The notes below the pieces were generated by a model that was given only the letters and a program-made list of their open reading frames with translations, was not told where the DNA came from and did not search any database. A DNA stretch of 10,469 nt from Brevundimonas sp. (lineage in GTDB: Bacteria; Pseudomonadota; Alphaproteobacteria; Caulobacterales; Caulobacteraceae), in the NCBI GenBank assembly GCA_031119155.1, contig JAVHYH010000085.1, positions 2,118 to 12,586 of the forward strand. The letters run 5' to 3'. Within the stretch, counting starts at the first letter, position 1. Each line of letters begins with the position of its first letter. The position numbers were made by a program, and so were the translations under genes. Below are positions 1 to 6,561 of this stretch, piece by piece.

Positions 1-176
1 GGCACCTCGATCATGCGCCGATAGACGGCCTGATCGATCTCGTCCTTGAACAGATACAGGCCGCCGGTCAGGGCCAGCAGCATCAGGAAGGGCATGACCA
101 GCACGCCGGCGTAGAAATGCCAGCGCCAGACCGCGCGATAGGCGCCGGACAGGGGCGGCGGAACGGGATCGCTCAT
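1..176 (-). CDS. PepSY-associated transmembrane protein (N-terminal part only)
   Basis: Only the first 58 complete codons are in the window; the gene runs off the left edge. The translation starts MSDPVPPPLSGAYRAVWRWH. A Trp-Arg-Trp-His-Phe-Tyr-Ala-Gly segment (residues 17-24) is followed by one hydrophobic helix (about 24-43) ending in a Thr-Gly-Gly-Leu-Tyr-Leu-Phe pattern, then an acidic stretch. This arrangement is the usual N-terminus of PepSY_TM inner-membrane proteins (PiuB/FoxB-like). Members of that family are found beside TonB-dependent receptors, and some reduce or release iron from siderophores. The start ATG is 8 bp after the receptor stop and has a GAGG at 183-186 overlapping that stop, so the two genes are very probably one operon with coupled translation. 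The function beyond the family is inferred from context. Confidence 0.85.
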   Translation of the reverse strand, partial: MSDPVPPPLSGAYRAVWRWHFYAGVLVMPFLMLLALTGGLYLFKDEIDQAVYRRMIEV

Positions 177-182
177 CGCCAT

Positions 183-186
183 CCTC
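183..186 (-). promoter_or_regulatory. Ribosome-binding site of the PepSY gene overlapping the receptor stop
   Basis: GAGG on the minus strand, 6 nt before the ATG at 176. It shares bases with the TGA stop (185-187) of the upstream receptor gene. This fixes the PepSY start and suggests that ribosomes finishing the receptor re-initiate on the PepSY gene. Confidence 0.6.
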
Positions 187-2215
187 AGTACCGGACCTGC
201 AGGCCGACGTAGAGCGAGCGGGGATCGCCGGGGAAATACCAGGCCCCGTCCGCGCCGCGGACATTGGCCTGAACCGCTGTGCCGGCGATGTAGTCGCGGT
301 CGAACAGGTTCCGCGCATCGGCGAACCAGCGGACATGGCGCGTCAGGTCGCCGTGCAGCCGCAGATGGGCCAGCGCATAGCCGTCGGCCTTCACCGTATT
401 GGCGTGGTCGATCCAGGTTCCGGTCGGCTGCCACTCCAGCGACGGCGCCACGGCCAGCCAGGGCGTGGCTCGCCACTCCAGCTCGGCGTGGAGCGTCTGC
501 TGCGGCAGGCCCGCGATGCGGTTGTCGCCATAGTGGGCGTCCCCGTCGAAGCGGAAGTCGTTCAGCAGCCAGGTCGCGCGCAGGTTCAGGCTGTCGGTCA
601 GGGGCAGGGCGGCGCCCAGCTCCAGTCCCTGATGGATCGTCCGGTCGGCGTTGGCCGTGCCGATGGAATTGCCGCTGGAATCGGTCAGGGCCAGCAGCTC
701 ATTGTCGATCCAGGCGCGGTAGGCGACCGCCTCGAACTGCACCGGTCCGACGCGACGACGCCAGCCGATCTCGGCGGTCGTGGCCTCCTGCGCGTCTGGG
801 ATGGGCAGCAGGGGCAGGACCGCCGCCTCGCCGAAGGGCGCGGGCTCGAACGACCGGCTGACATTGGCGAAGACCTGATCGGTCTCCGACGCGGCCCAGA
901 TCAGGCCCAGCTTCGGACTGAAGGCGTCGAAGCTCCTGTCATAGCTGCCGGACGGGACGGTGCGGTTGTCCAGCGTCCGGGTCGTGCGCGTGTACTGGGC
1001 GCCAGCCTGCAGGGTCAGGGTCGGGGTCAGGCCATGGGAGTATTCGGCGTAGATCGTGTCCAGCCGCGCCTTGACCTCATTCAGGCCGGTGCGGATGCCG
1101 GGGTTTCCGTCCGGATTGGTGAAGCGGTTCTCGGTCCCCTCATAGCGACCGGTCGCGGCGCCGACGGCCAGCCGCCGGGTCAGGCCGCCTGCGCCGAACT
1201 CGAACACGCCGCGCACGTCCAGCCCGATATCCTCGGAGTCCTGCTGCAGGATGCCCATGGTCATCGGGTGGAAGCGGTCGCGGTCCGAGACCCAGGCCGA
1301 AGCCGTGATCCGGCGACCCTCGCCGGGCGTCCAGTCCAGTCGGGCGGCGGCGCGGTTGAGGGTGTAGTTGTTGCCGGCACGCAGTCGCTCATTGTTGGGC
1401 GCGGCCTGACGGCGGTTCGCGTCCAGCGCGGCCAGCGACAGGCTGCCCGGCATCTCCATCTCGCTGTCGATGTGCGTCAGATAGAGCCGGGCCTCCAGAG
1501 TCTCGTTGACGCGATAACCGATGTTGCCGGACAGGCGGGTGGCCTCGGTCCCGGAGTGGTCGCGCCAGCCGTCCTGTTCGCTGCGGGTCAGGCTCAGCGC
1601 CCCGTCCAGCGCGCCTGTGGCGCCAGCGACGGTGGCGTGGGCGCGCTGCAGGCCGAACGACCCGGCGTCCAGACGCAGGCGGAAGGGATCGGCGGTGCGG
1701 CCGGTGGGGGTGACGAAATTGATCGCCCCGCCCAGGGTGCTGGCCCCGTACTCCAGCGCATTGGCGCCGCGCCACACCTCGACGTGCTGGACCGCCAGCG
1801 GGTCGATCGCCTGATAGTCGCCGCCGCCGTCCGCCAGGTTCATCGGCACGCCGTCCTGGTACAGGCTGACCCCGCGCATCAGGAAGCCGCGCTGGATGCC
1901 CGATCCCCGGATCGAGAAGCGCGCCTCATCGCCGTGCCGGGTCCGGGCATAGACGCCGGGGGCGTAGGCCATGATGTCGGCGAGGGTGGCCGCGCGGCCG
2001 GTCTCGAACTGTTCGGCGGCGATGACGCCGGTGGCGCCGGCGCGCTGGTTCAGCCGTTCGGTCGCGGCGGCGACGGCCTGATCACCGGCGCGGCGATGGC
2101 CCTCGACCAGAATGGTCTCAAGTGTCGTGGCTTGCGGGTCTTCGGATGCAAAGGCGGGGGCGGCGAGGGCCGCGAGCAGCAGGGCGCAGGGCGCCGCGGA
2201 GGTCCACAGGGACAT
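185..2215 (-). CDS. TonB-dependent outer-membrane receptor, FecA-like
   Basis: A complete 676-residue receptor. A signal peptide (residues 1-23, cleavage after Ala-Phe-Ala) is followed by a TonB-box-like ETILVEG (33-39). The plug domain spans about 55-172 and contains SIRGSG (101-106), a QDGVP segment (120-124), VEVWRG and GGAINFVTPTG (162-172). The rest is a 22-strand-type beta barrel ending in Tyr, as expected for outer-membrane insertion. The plug wording resembles FecA-type (COG4772) receptors, which import ferric chelates using TonB-ExbBD energy. The substrate cannot be read from sequence. The PepSY protein downstream favours a siderophore or iron chelate; the DUF2946-like protein upstream leaves copper or another metal possible. 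The start ATG has AGGA about 10 nt upstream. The gene sits second in a three-gene minus-strand unit. Confidence 0.93.
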   Translation of the reverse strand: MSLWTSAAPCALLLAALAAPAFASEDPQATTLETILVEGHRRAGDQAVAAATERLNQRAGATGVIAAEQFETGRAATLADIMAYAPGVYARTRHGDEARFSIRGSGIQRGFLMRGVSLYQDGVPMNLADGGGDYQAIDPLAVQHVEVWRGANALEYGASTLGGAINFVTPTGRTADPFRLRLDAGSFGLQRAHATVAGATGALDGALSLTRSEQDGWRDHSGTEATRLSGNIGYRVNETLEARLYLTHIDSEMEMPGSLSLAALDANRRQAAPNNERLRAGNNYTLNRAAARLDWTPGEGRRITASAWVSDRDRFHPMTMGILQQDSEDIGLDVRGVFEFGAGGLTRRLAVGAATGRYEGTENRFTNPDGNPGIRTGLNEVKARLDTIYAEYSHGLTPTLTLQAGAQYTRTTRTLDNRTVPSGSYDRSFDAFSPKLGLIWAASETDQVFANVSRSFEPAPFGEAAVLPLLPIPDAQEATTAEIGWRRRVGPVQFEAVAYRAWIDNELLALTDSSGNSIGTANADRTIHQGLELGAALPLTDSLNLRATWLLNDFRFDGDAHYGDNRIAGLPQQTLHAELEWRATPWLAVAPSLEWQPTGTWIDHANTVKADGYALAHLRLHGDLTRHVRWFADARNLFDRDYIAGTAVQANVRGADGAWYFPGDPRSLYVGLQVRY

Positions 2216-2241
2216 GGAGGATCAATCCTGAAACAGAGAAA

Positions 2242-2275
2242 CGAACCCCGCGTCGCCGGACGGCGCGCGGGTTCG
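2242..2275 (-). terminator. Strong hairpin before the receptor gene: terminator or attenuator
   Basis: The arms 2242-2257 and 2262-2275 pair over 14 bp, starting CGAACCC and with two single-base bulges, around a 4-nt loop (GGAC). On the minus strand the hairpin is followed by a pyrimidine-rich GTTTCTCTGTTTC and then the receptor ribosome-binding site. It lies in the 97-bp gap (2216-2312) between the DUF2946-like gene and the receptor. It could terminate part of the transcripts of the first gene, attenuate receptor expression or protect an mRNA end. The following T-tract is imperfect, so efficient intrinsic termination is uncertain. Confidence 0.5.
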
Positions 2276-2312
2276 GGCGCTCCCGTGGGGTTCGGGGCGC
2301 TCCGGGTCTGCT

Positions 2313-2699
2313 TCAGGCGTGGGGCGGGGCGGTGGATGGCGGTCGCGGCGGCGCGCGCGCCGGGGGCGGCGGGCTGGCGATCAGGGCGGTGAAGGTCGTC
2401 GCCGGGGTGACGGTCGGCGCGGGGCAGGGCCGGGGCGCCGGGGGCGTCGGCAGGACCGCGGCGGGCGCCATCACGCAGGCGGCGCATTTGGGCGGCGGGA
2501 CGCTGCGGTCCGGGTTGCCGTCCGCGTCGACCCGGAGGGTCTGCTGCCCCTCGGCGGAGCAGAGCACAAGCGTCCAGCCCGGACCCGAGGCGGCCATGGC
2601 CGCATAGGGCAGCAGGGTGCCGAGCACGATGGCGAACGTCGCGGCCATCAGGGCCAGCGCACGCCAGATCGACCAGGACTCTGTCTGCGGACGGGTCAC
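2313..2699 (-). CDS. DUF2946-like small membrane/periplasmic protein
   Basis: This 128-residue protein starts with GTG. It has one N-terminal hydrophobic helix (about residues 14-38, possibly an uncleaved anchor or a signal peptide ending near Ala-Met-Ala-Ala). After it come LCSAEG with Cys48, a Lys-Cys-Ala-Ala-Cys pair (Cys72, Cys75), and a proline-rich C-terminus with RAPPRPP. A Leu-Cys-x-x-x-Gly segment, a later CxxC and a terminal Arg-x-Pro-Pro stretch are features I associate with DUF2946. Proteins of that family often sit next to TonB-dependent receptors and copper-related genes, so metal binding by the three cysteines is plausible but unproven. The gene is first in the receptor operon. 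No clear ribosome-binding site precedes the GTG; an internal ATG at residue 18 is an alternative but would remove part of the helix. Confidence 0.65.
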   Translation of the reverse strand: MTRPQTESWSIWRALALMAATFAIVLGTLLPYAAMAASGPGWTLVLCSAEGQQTLRVDADGNPDRSVPPPKCAACVMAPAAVLPTPPAPRPCPAPTVTPATTFTALIASPPPPARAPPRPPSTAPPHA

Positions 2700-2815
2700 G
2701 GTCGCGCTTTAACCAGCAACTGTCAGGTTTGGAAGGGGACCGGAGGTCGCGCTTCGGGTCGACAGCTTCGGGCGGCGTGTGCCAGCTTCGACCCGCAACC
2801 GTGGGAGTCACCGAC
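2700..2815. promoter_or_regulatory. Divergent intergenic region between the uptake operon and the DUF4139 pair
   Basis: This 116-bp region should hold promoters for both directions, but I cannot identify convincing -35/-10 pairs. It contains a direct repeat GGTCGCGCTT (2700-2709 and 2745-2754), GCTTCG three times (2751, 2765, 2785), and an 8-bp inverted repeat CGGGTCGA / TCGACCCG (2755-2762 and 2788-2795). The inverted repeat could be a leader hairpin or an operator. Confidence 0.4.
2803..2807 (+). promoter_or_regulatory. Ribosome-binding site deciding the start of the first DUF4139 gene
   Basis: GGGAG with an 8-nt spacer to the ATG at 2816. The reading frame is open upstream to an ATG at 2729, but that start lacks such a site and would put 29 polar residues in front of the signal peptide. 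The start at 2816 is therefore preferred. Confidence 0.6.
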
Positions 2816-4258
2816 ATGTCCGCTCATCGTTCCATCCGGTCGGGGCTGCTGGCCGGCGCCGCGCTCGTGGTCCTCGGCGCCGGCGCGGCGGTCGCGCAAC
2901 AGGCGCAGGACGGGACCGGAGGGCCGGATGCGGTGTCGCTGACGGTCTATAACCAGAACGTGGCGCTGGTGGAGGACACCCGCTCGCTGGAGTTTCCGGC
3001 GGGCCGCTCGCGGCGCGAGTTCCCCGGCGTGTCGGCCAGCATCCGTCCCGAGACCGTGGGCCTGTCCGGGCGCGGCCTGTCGGTGGTGGAGCAGAATTTC
3101 GACTATGACCTGCTGACCCCGAGCAAGCTGATGGAGGCTGCGGTCGGCGGCGAGATCGGCATCGTCCGCACCAATCCGGGCACGGGCGCCCAGCAGACCG
3201 AGCGCGCCCGCGTCCTGGCCGCCAACGAAGGCGTGGTGCTGGAGGTCGATGGCCGGATCGAGGTGCTGCGCGACGACGGCGTGCCGACCCGCGTCATCTT
3301 CGACGAAGTGCCCTCCAACCTGCGCCCGCGCCCGACGCTCAGCGTGACGCTGGACGCGGACCGGGCCGGCCGCCGGGATGTGACGCTAAACTATCTGACC
3401 ACGGGGCTGGCCTGGCGCGCCGACTATGTGGCCCGTTTCGACGAGGCGGCGGGACGGCTGGACCTGACCGGCTGGGTGACGATCAACAACCGCTCGGGCG
3501 TGACCTTCACCAACGCCGACACGCGGGTGGTCGCGGGCGACGTGGCCCTGATCGATGCGAACCAGCCCTATGGCGGCCGCTACCCGTCGCAGCCGTCGCG
3601 CGGGGTGCGGGGCAATGGCGTCGAGACGGGCGGGGCGCAGGGACTGGCGGACGTCTACATCTATCCGCTGCCTGAACCGGTGACGGTGGCGAACAACCAG
3701 ACCAAGCAGGTCGGGCTGATCGACGTCGCCAATGTTCCCGCGTCCAAGCGGTATCTGTTCCAGTCCTGGGGCCTGAGCACCCTGAATGAGCCGCAGGCGG
3801 CATCGGTGGCGGTGCTGTTCTCGAACAGCCAGGCCTCGGGCGTGGGGATGCAACTGCCCGCCGGGATCGCCCGGGTCTATGTCAACGACGCCTCGGGCGA
3901 GCCGCGCTTCATCGGCGAGGACCGGGTGCCCCATACGCCCGCCGGCTCGGACATCGTCATCACCACCGGCCAGGCCTTCGATGTGACGGTCCAGCCGAGG
4001 CTGGTCAGCAGCGTGGCGGCGCCGGAGCGGGGCTATTACCGCGATCGCACCCGCTACGAGATGGAATACACCGTCCGCAACGCCCGCCCCGAGGCGGTGA
4101 CCGTCGAGGTCCGGCAGGGCGGTCTGGGGCGGGACGCCCGGCTGTCCGCCCAGAGCCTCGAAGGCGAACTGATCGACGCCCGCACCGCGATGTGGCGCGT
4201 GCCCGTCCCCGCGAACGGCGAGGTGAAGCTCACCGCGACCATCGTCACGGGCGGCTGA
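2816..4258 (+). CDS. Secreted DUF4139-domain protein, first of two paralogues
   Basis: A 480-residue protein with a signal peptide (residues 1-27, cleavage after Ala-Val-Ala, before Gln-Gln), so it is probably periplasmic or surface exposed. The N-terminal part has SLTVYNQNVALVEDTR (41-56) and NFDYDLLTP (94-102). The region from about 180 to the end matches the DUF4139 pattern: VTLNYLTTGLAWRADYVAR (189-207), LTGWVTINN (217-225), and YPLPEPVT-x(5)-TKQVGL near 283-301. It ends in beta-rich sequence. There are no cysteines in the mature protein and no recognisable catalytic residues. DUF4139 has no established biochemical function that I know of; a binding or envelope-structural role fits the all-beta look. 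The next gene begins 4 bp after its stop and is a paralogue, so the two are cotranscribed. Confidence 0.85.
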   Translation: MSAHRSIRSGLLAGAALVVLGAGAAVAQQAQDGTGGPDAVSLTVYNQNVALVEDTRSLEFPAGRSRREFPGVSASIRPETVGLSGRGLSVVEQNFDYDLLTPSKLMEAAVGGEIGIVRTNPGTGAQQTERARVLAANEGVVLEVDGRIEVLRDDGVPTRVIFDEVPSNLRPRPTLSVTLDADRAGRRDVTLNYLTTGLAWRADYVARFDEAAGRLDLTGWVTINNRSGVTFTNADTRVVAGDVALIDANQPYGGRYPSQPSRGVRGNGVETGGAQGLADVYIYPLPEPVTVANNQTKQVGLIDVANVPASKRYLFQSWGLSTLNEPQAASVAVLFSNSQASGVGMQLPAGIARVYVNDASGEPRFIGEDRVPHTPAGSDIVITTGQAFDVTVQPRLVSSVAAPERGYYRDRTRYEMEYTVRNARPEAVTVEVRQGGLGRDARLSAQSLEGELIDARTAMWRVPVPANGEVKLTATIVTGG

Positions 4259-4262
4259 GGCC

Positions 4263-5867
4263 ATGCGCGGCGTTCCGATCGCCCTTTTCCTGCTCGGCCT
4301 GATCCTGCCGACGACCCCGGCGTTCGCGCAGACCGCGACCGTGCAGTCCGCGCCCGGGCGCGCGACCGTGGTCATCTATCGCGACCAGCCGGTCGATACG
4401 GCCAGTCTGATGACCCGCTCGGCCTCGCCGTGGGACCGGCTGGATCAGGAGGGGCTGGCGCTGATCATCGAGACCCGCGAGATCGATCTGCCTGCGGGCG
4501 AGGCGATCATCCGGTTCAGCGGCGTCGCCACCGGCATCGTGCCCGAGAGCGCCGTCCTGTCCGGCCTGCCCGCCCGGGTGCTGGAGCGCAACACCGACTT
4601 CGACCTGCTGACCCCCGCGTCGCTGGTCCAGCGTTCCATCGGAGAGACGGTGACGGTCGCCCGCACCAATCCGACGACCGGCGAGCAGATCCTGCGGCCC
4701 GCCGTGATCCGGGCGGGGGCGGCCGGACCGGTGCTGGAGATCGACGGCCGGTTCGAGGCCCTGGACTGCTCGGGCCTGACCGAGCGGATCCTGTTCGACC
4801 GCGTGCCAGAAGGGCTGAGCGACCAGCCGATCCTTTCGGTTCGCACCCATGCCGAACAGGCGGGCCGTCACACCGTCACCCTGGCCTATCTGGCGACCGG
4901 ACTGCAGTGGTCGGCGGACTATGTGGCCCGGGTGAATCCCGACGGACGAACGCTGACCCTCAGCGGCTGGCTGACCCTGGCCAATTTCGGCGGGACCGGT
5001 TTCCGCGACGCGCCTGTGCAGGTCGTGGCCGGGACGCTGAACCGCGATGACGCGACGGTCCCGGTCGAGCCGGTCCGGACCAGTGCGCAACCGTCCTGCT
5101 GGCCGCAGGACACCACCACCCGGGGGCTCCGCCTGCAACAGCTCGTCGGCAACGCGGCGCCGGGGATCCAGAACAGCCCGACGCTGGATGAGATCGTGGT
5201 GACCGGTTCGCGTATTTCTTCGGACGAGTATGCCTCGGACTCGGCGATCATGGCCGAGCAGGGGGAGCTGGGCGACTACAAGATCTACAGCCTGCCCGGG
5301 ACCACGGACGTGCTGGCGCGCCAGACCAAGCAGGTGCGGTTCCTGGAGCGGCACAATGTCCGCTTCAGCCGCATCTATCGGCAGACCGTCTGGGCCTCGA
5401 CGTCACAGGAGCCCCAGACGCCGCAGCTTCTGCTCAGGCTGCGGAACCAGACCCGGGATGGATTGGGCGCCCCGTTGCCGGGCGGCGGCGTGGCGCTGAT
5501 GGAGAGTCGCGAGGGCCGGGCCATCTTCGCCGGTCAGGCGCGGTTCGACGATCGGGCGGTGGGACTGCCGGTCGAGCTGGCCTTCGGGACGGCGATGGAC
5601 CTGACCGTCAGCCACAAGGTGGAGGCTGCTGAAGGCGGCGATGCCCAACGGCTCCGTCAGACCTTCACCGTCACCATCCGCAACGACAAGCCCGAGCGGG
5701 TCGAGGTCGAGATCGTGCCCGGCGAATCGCAACAGCGCGGATTCCGGATCGTCGAATCGAGCCAGAGGCCGGTGATCACCGACGGGGGCCTGCCCGCCTG
5801 GCGGATCAGGATGCCAGCCAATGGCGGCGTACAGACCCTGACCTACACCATCGAGTACGGAGACTAA
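4263..5867 (+). CDS. Secreted DUF4139-domain protein, second paralogue, with a TonB-box-like insert
   Basis: A 534-residue protein with a signal peptide (1-22, cleavage after Ala-Phe-Ala). It aligns with the upstream protein along its length: NTDFDLLTP (110-118), ARTNPTTGEQ (133-142), TLAYLATGLQWSADYVAR (206-223), LSGWLTLAN (233-241) and RQTKQVRFLE (353-362). Compared with its neighbour it has a longer N-terminal stretch (23-65) and a different, longer loop (about 258-335). That loop holds LDEIVVTGSRI (308-318), a sequence typical of TonB boxes in alphaproteobacterial receptors. Cys169 and Cys279 could pair. The start ATG is 4 bp after the upstream stop. GAGG (4257-4260) overlaps that stop but is only 2 nt from the ATG, so translational coupling is likely. 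The 3' end overlaps the convergent pth stop by 4 bp. Biochemical function unknown. Confidence 0.85.
   Translation: MRGVPIALFLLGLILPTTPAFAQTATVQSAPGRATVVIYRDQPVDTASLMTRSASPWDRLDQEGLALIIETREIDLPAGEAIIRFSGVATGIVPESAVLSGLPARVLERNTDFDLLTPASLVQRSIGETVTVARTNPTTGEQILRPAVIRAGAAGPVLEIDGRFEALDCSGLTERILFDRVPEGLSDQPILSVRTHAEQAGRHTVTLAYLATGLQWSADYVARVNPDGRTLTLSGWLTLANFGGTGFRDAPVQVVAGTLNRDDATVPVEPVRTSAQPSCWPQDTTTRGLRLQQLVGNAAPGIQNSPTLDEIVVTGSRISSDEYASDSAIMAEQGELGDYKIYSLPGTTDVLARQTKQVRFLERHNVRFSRIYRQTVWASTSQEPQTPQLLLRLRNQTRDGLGAPLPGGGVALMESREGRAIFAGQARFDDRAVGLPVELAFGTAMDLTVSHKVEAAEGGDAQRLRQTFTVTIRNDKPERVEVEIVPGESQQRGFRIVESSQRPVITDGGLPAWRIRMPANGGVQTLTYTIEYGD
5184..5216 (+). other. TonB-box-like segment inside the second DUF4139 protein
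   Basis: Encodes LDEIVVTGSRI (residues 308-318), followed by Ser-Ser-Asp-Glu. In TonB-dependent receptors of this bacterial group the same wording occurs just after the signal peptide and is the contact site for TonB. Here it lies mid-protein between two conserved DUF4139 blocks and is absent from the first paralogue. Whether it binds TonB is unknown. Confidence 0.5.
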
Positions 5868-6484
5868 CCCTCGCCGCGCGCGACCTGGCGGGGGCTGAAT
5901 TTGGGGGCGGGGGCCAGGCGCATGACCTCGCCCTGGTAGCGTTCGTCGTCACCGACGAGGGCGAAGGGCAGGGCGTCGGCGCAGGCGTCCAGCAGGGCCT
6001 GCAGCCACGGCTGTTCGGCCTTGGCGAAGTCGCCCAGCACATGCGGCATGACCAGATGGCTCTCGCCCGGATGGCCCACGCCCATGCGGCCCCGACGGAA
6101 GTCGGCGCCCAGATGGCTGATCAGGCTGCGAATGCCGTTCTGGCCCGCTGCGCCGCCGCCGGTCTTCATGCGGAAGCGCCCGGGGGCCAGATCGATCTCG
6201 TCGTGGAAGACGATCACCTCGGACGGCTTGATCTTGTAGAAGCGCGCGGCCTCGCCGACGGCCCTGCCGCTCTCGTTCATATAGGTCTGGGGCTTCATCA
6301 GAAGCACCTTCACCGCGCCGTTGGCGGTCTGGACCTCGCCGTCGCGGATCACCGACTGGAACTTGGCCTTTTCGGGACCGAAGCTCCAGCGACGGGCGAT
6401 CTCATCGACCGCCATGAAGCCGATGTTGTGGCGGTTCTTCTCGTATTTCGGGCCGGGATTGCCCAGGCCGGCGACGATGATCAT
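5864..6484 (-). CDS. pth: Peptidyl-tRNA hydrolase
   Basis: A 206-residue cytoplasmic enzyme that cleaves the ester bond of peptidyl-tRNAs released prematurely from ribosomes, recycling tRNA. The N-terminus is MIIVAGLGNPGPKYEKNRHN, with the substrate-binding Asn9 and catalytic His19. KPQTYMNESG carries Met69-Asn70, HDEID carries Asp95, and GGGAAGQNGIRS carries Asn116; these correspond to Asn10, His20, Met67-Asn68, Asp93 and Asn114 of the E. coli enzyme. GVGHPG (135-140) is also typical. Length is near the family norm, with a short basic C-terminal extension. No strong ribosome-binding site precedes the ATG. The gene lies downstream of rplY on the same strand, a common pairing, with a hairpin between them. 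ychF, a frequent next neighbour of pth in proteobacteria, does not follow here; the DUF4139 gene converges instead. Confidence 0.97.
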   Translation of the reverse strand: MIIVAGLGNPGPKYEKNRHNIGFMAVDEIARRWSFGPEKAKFQSVIRDGEVQTANGAVKVLLMKPQTYMNESGRAVGEAARFYKIKPSEVIVFHDEIDLAPGRFRMKTGGGAAGQNGIRSLISHLGADFRRGRMGVGHPGESHLVMPHVLGDFAKAEQPWLQALLDACADALPFALVGDDERYQGEVMRLAPAPKFSPRQVARGEG

Positions 6485-6506
6485 GGCGGTGGTCCAGACA
6501 AGGAAA

Positions 6507-6534
6507 CGGCCCCATCCGTAAACGGAAGGGGCCG
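6507..6534 (-). terminator. Hairpin between rplY and pth
   Basis: The arms 6507-6518 and 6523-6534 form a 12-bp stem with one T-T mismatch and a 4-nt loop. On the minus strand the stem begins CGGCCCC and is followed by TTTCC. It lies in the 77-bp gap after the rplY stop. The U-tract is very short, so it may be a partial terminator that lets some transcription through into pth, or an mRNA-stabilising element. Confidence 0.6.
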
Positions 6535-6561
6535 CTCCAGAAACAGTCGATCGAGGGCGAT

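Noticed and set aside
2216..2312. Cobalamin or other known riboswitch in front of the receptor
   Set aside because: The gap is only 97 bp and no B12-box-like or other conserved riboswitch core could be seen.
335..2392. A 685-codon open frame on the plus strand antisense to the TonB receptor
   Set aside because: Its translation is low-complexity Gly/Arg/Ala/Val/Gln with no domain. It mirrors the codon bias of the real receptor, a common artefact in GC-rich DNA.
2729..2815. N-terminal extension of the first DUF4139 protein
   Set aside because: It would bury the signal peptide 29 residues in and lacks a ribosome-binding site; the ATG at 2816 has one.
5184..5216. The VVTG segment as evidence that the gene is a TonB receptor or a fusion with one
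   Set aside because: There is no plug or barrel sequence after it, and conserved DUF4139 blocks continue on both sides.
3386..5354. Minus-strand open frames (3386-4375, 4245-5354) across the DUF4139 genes
   Set aside because: Their translations are His/Arg/Gly-rich with no family features, and the plus-strand pair is clearly coding by homology to each other.
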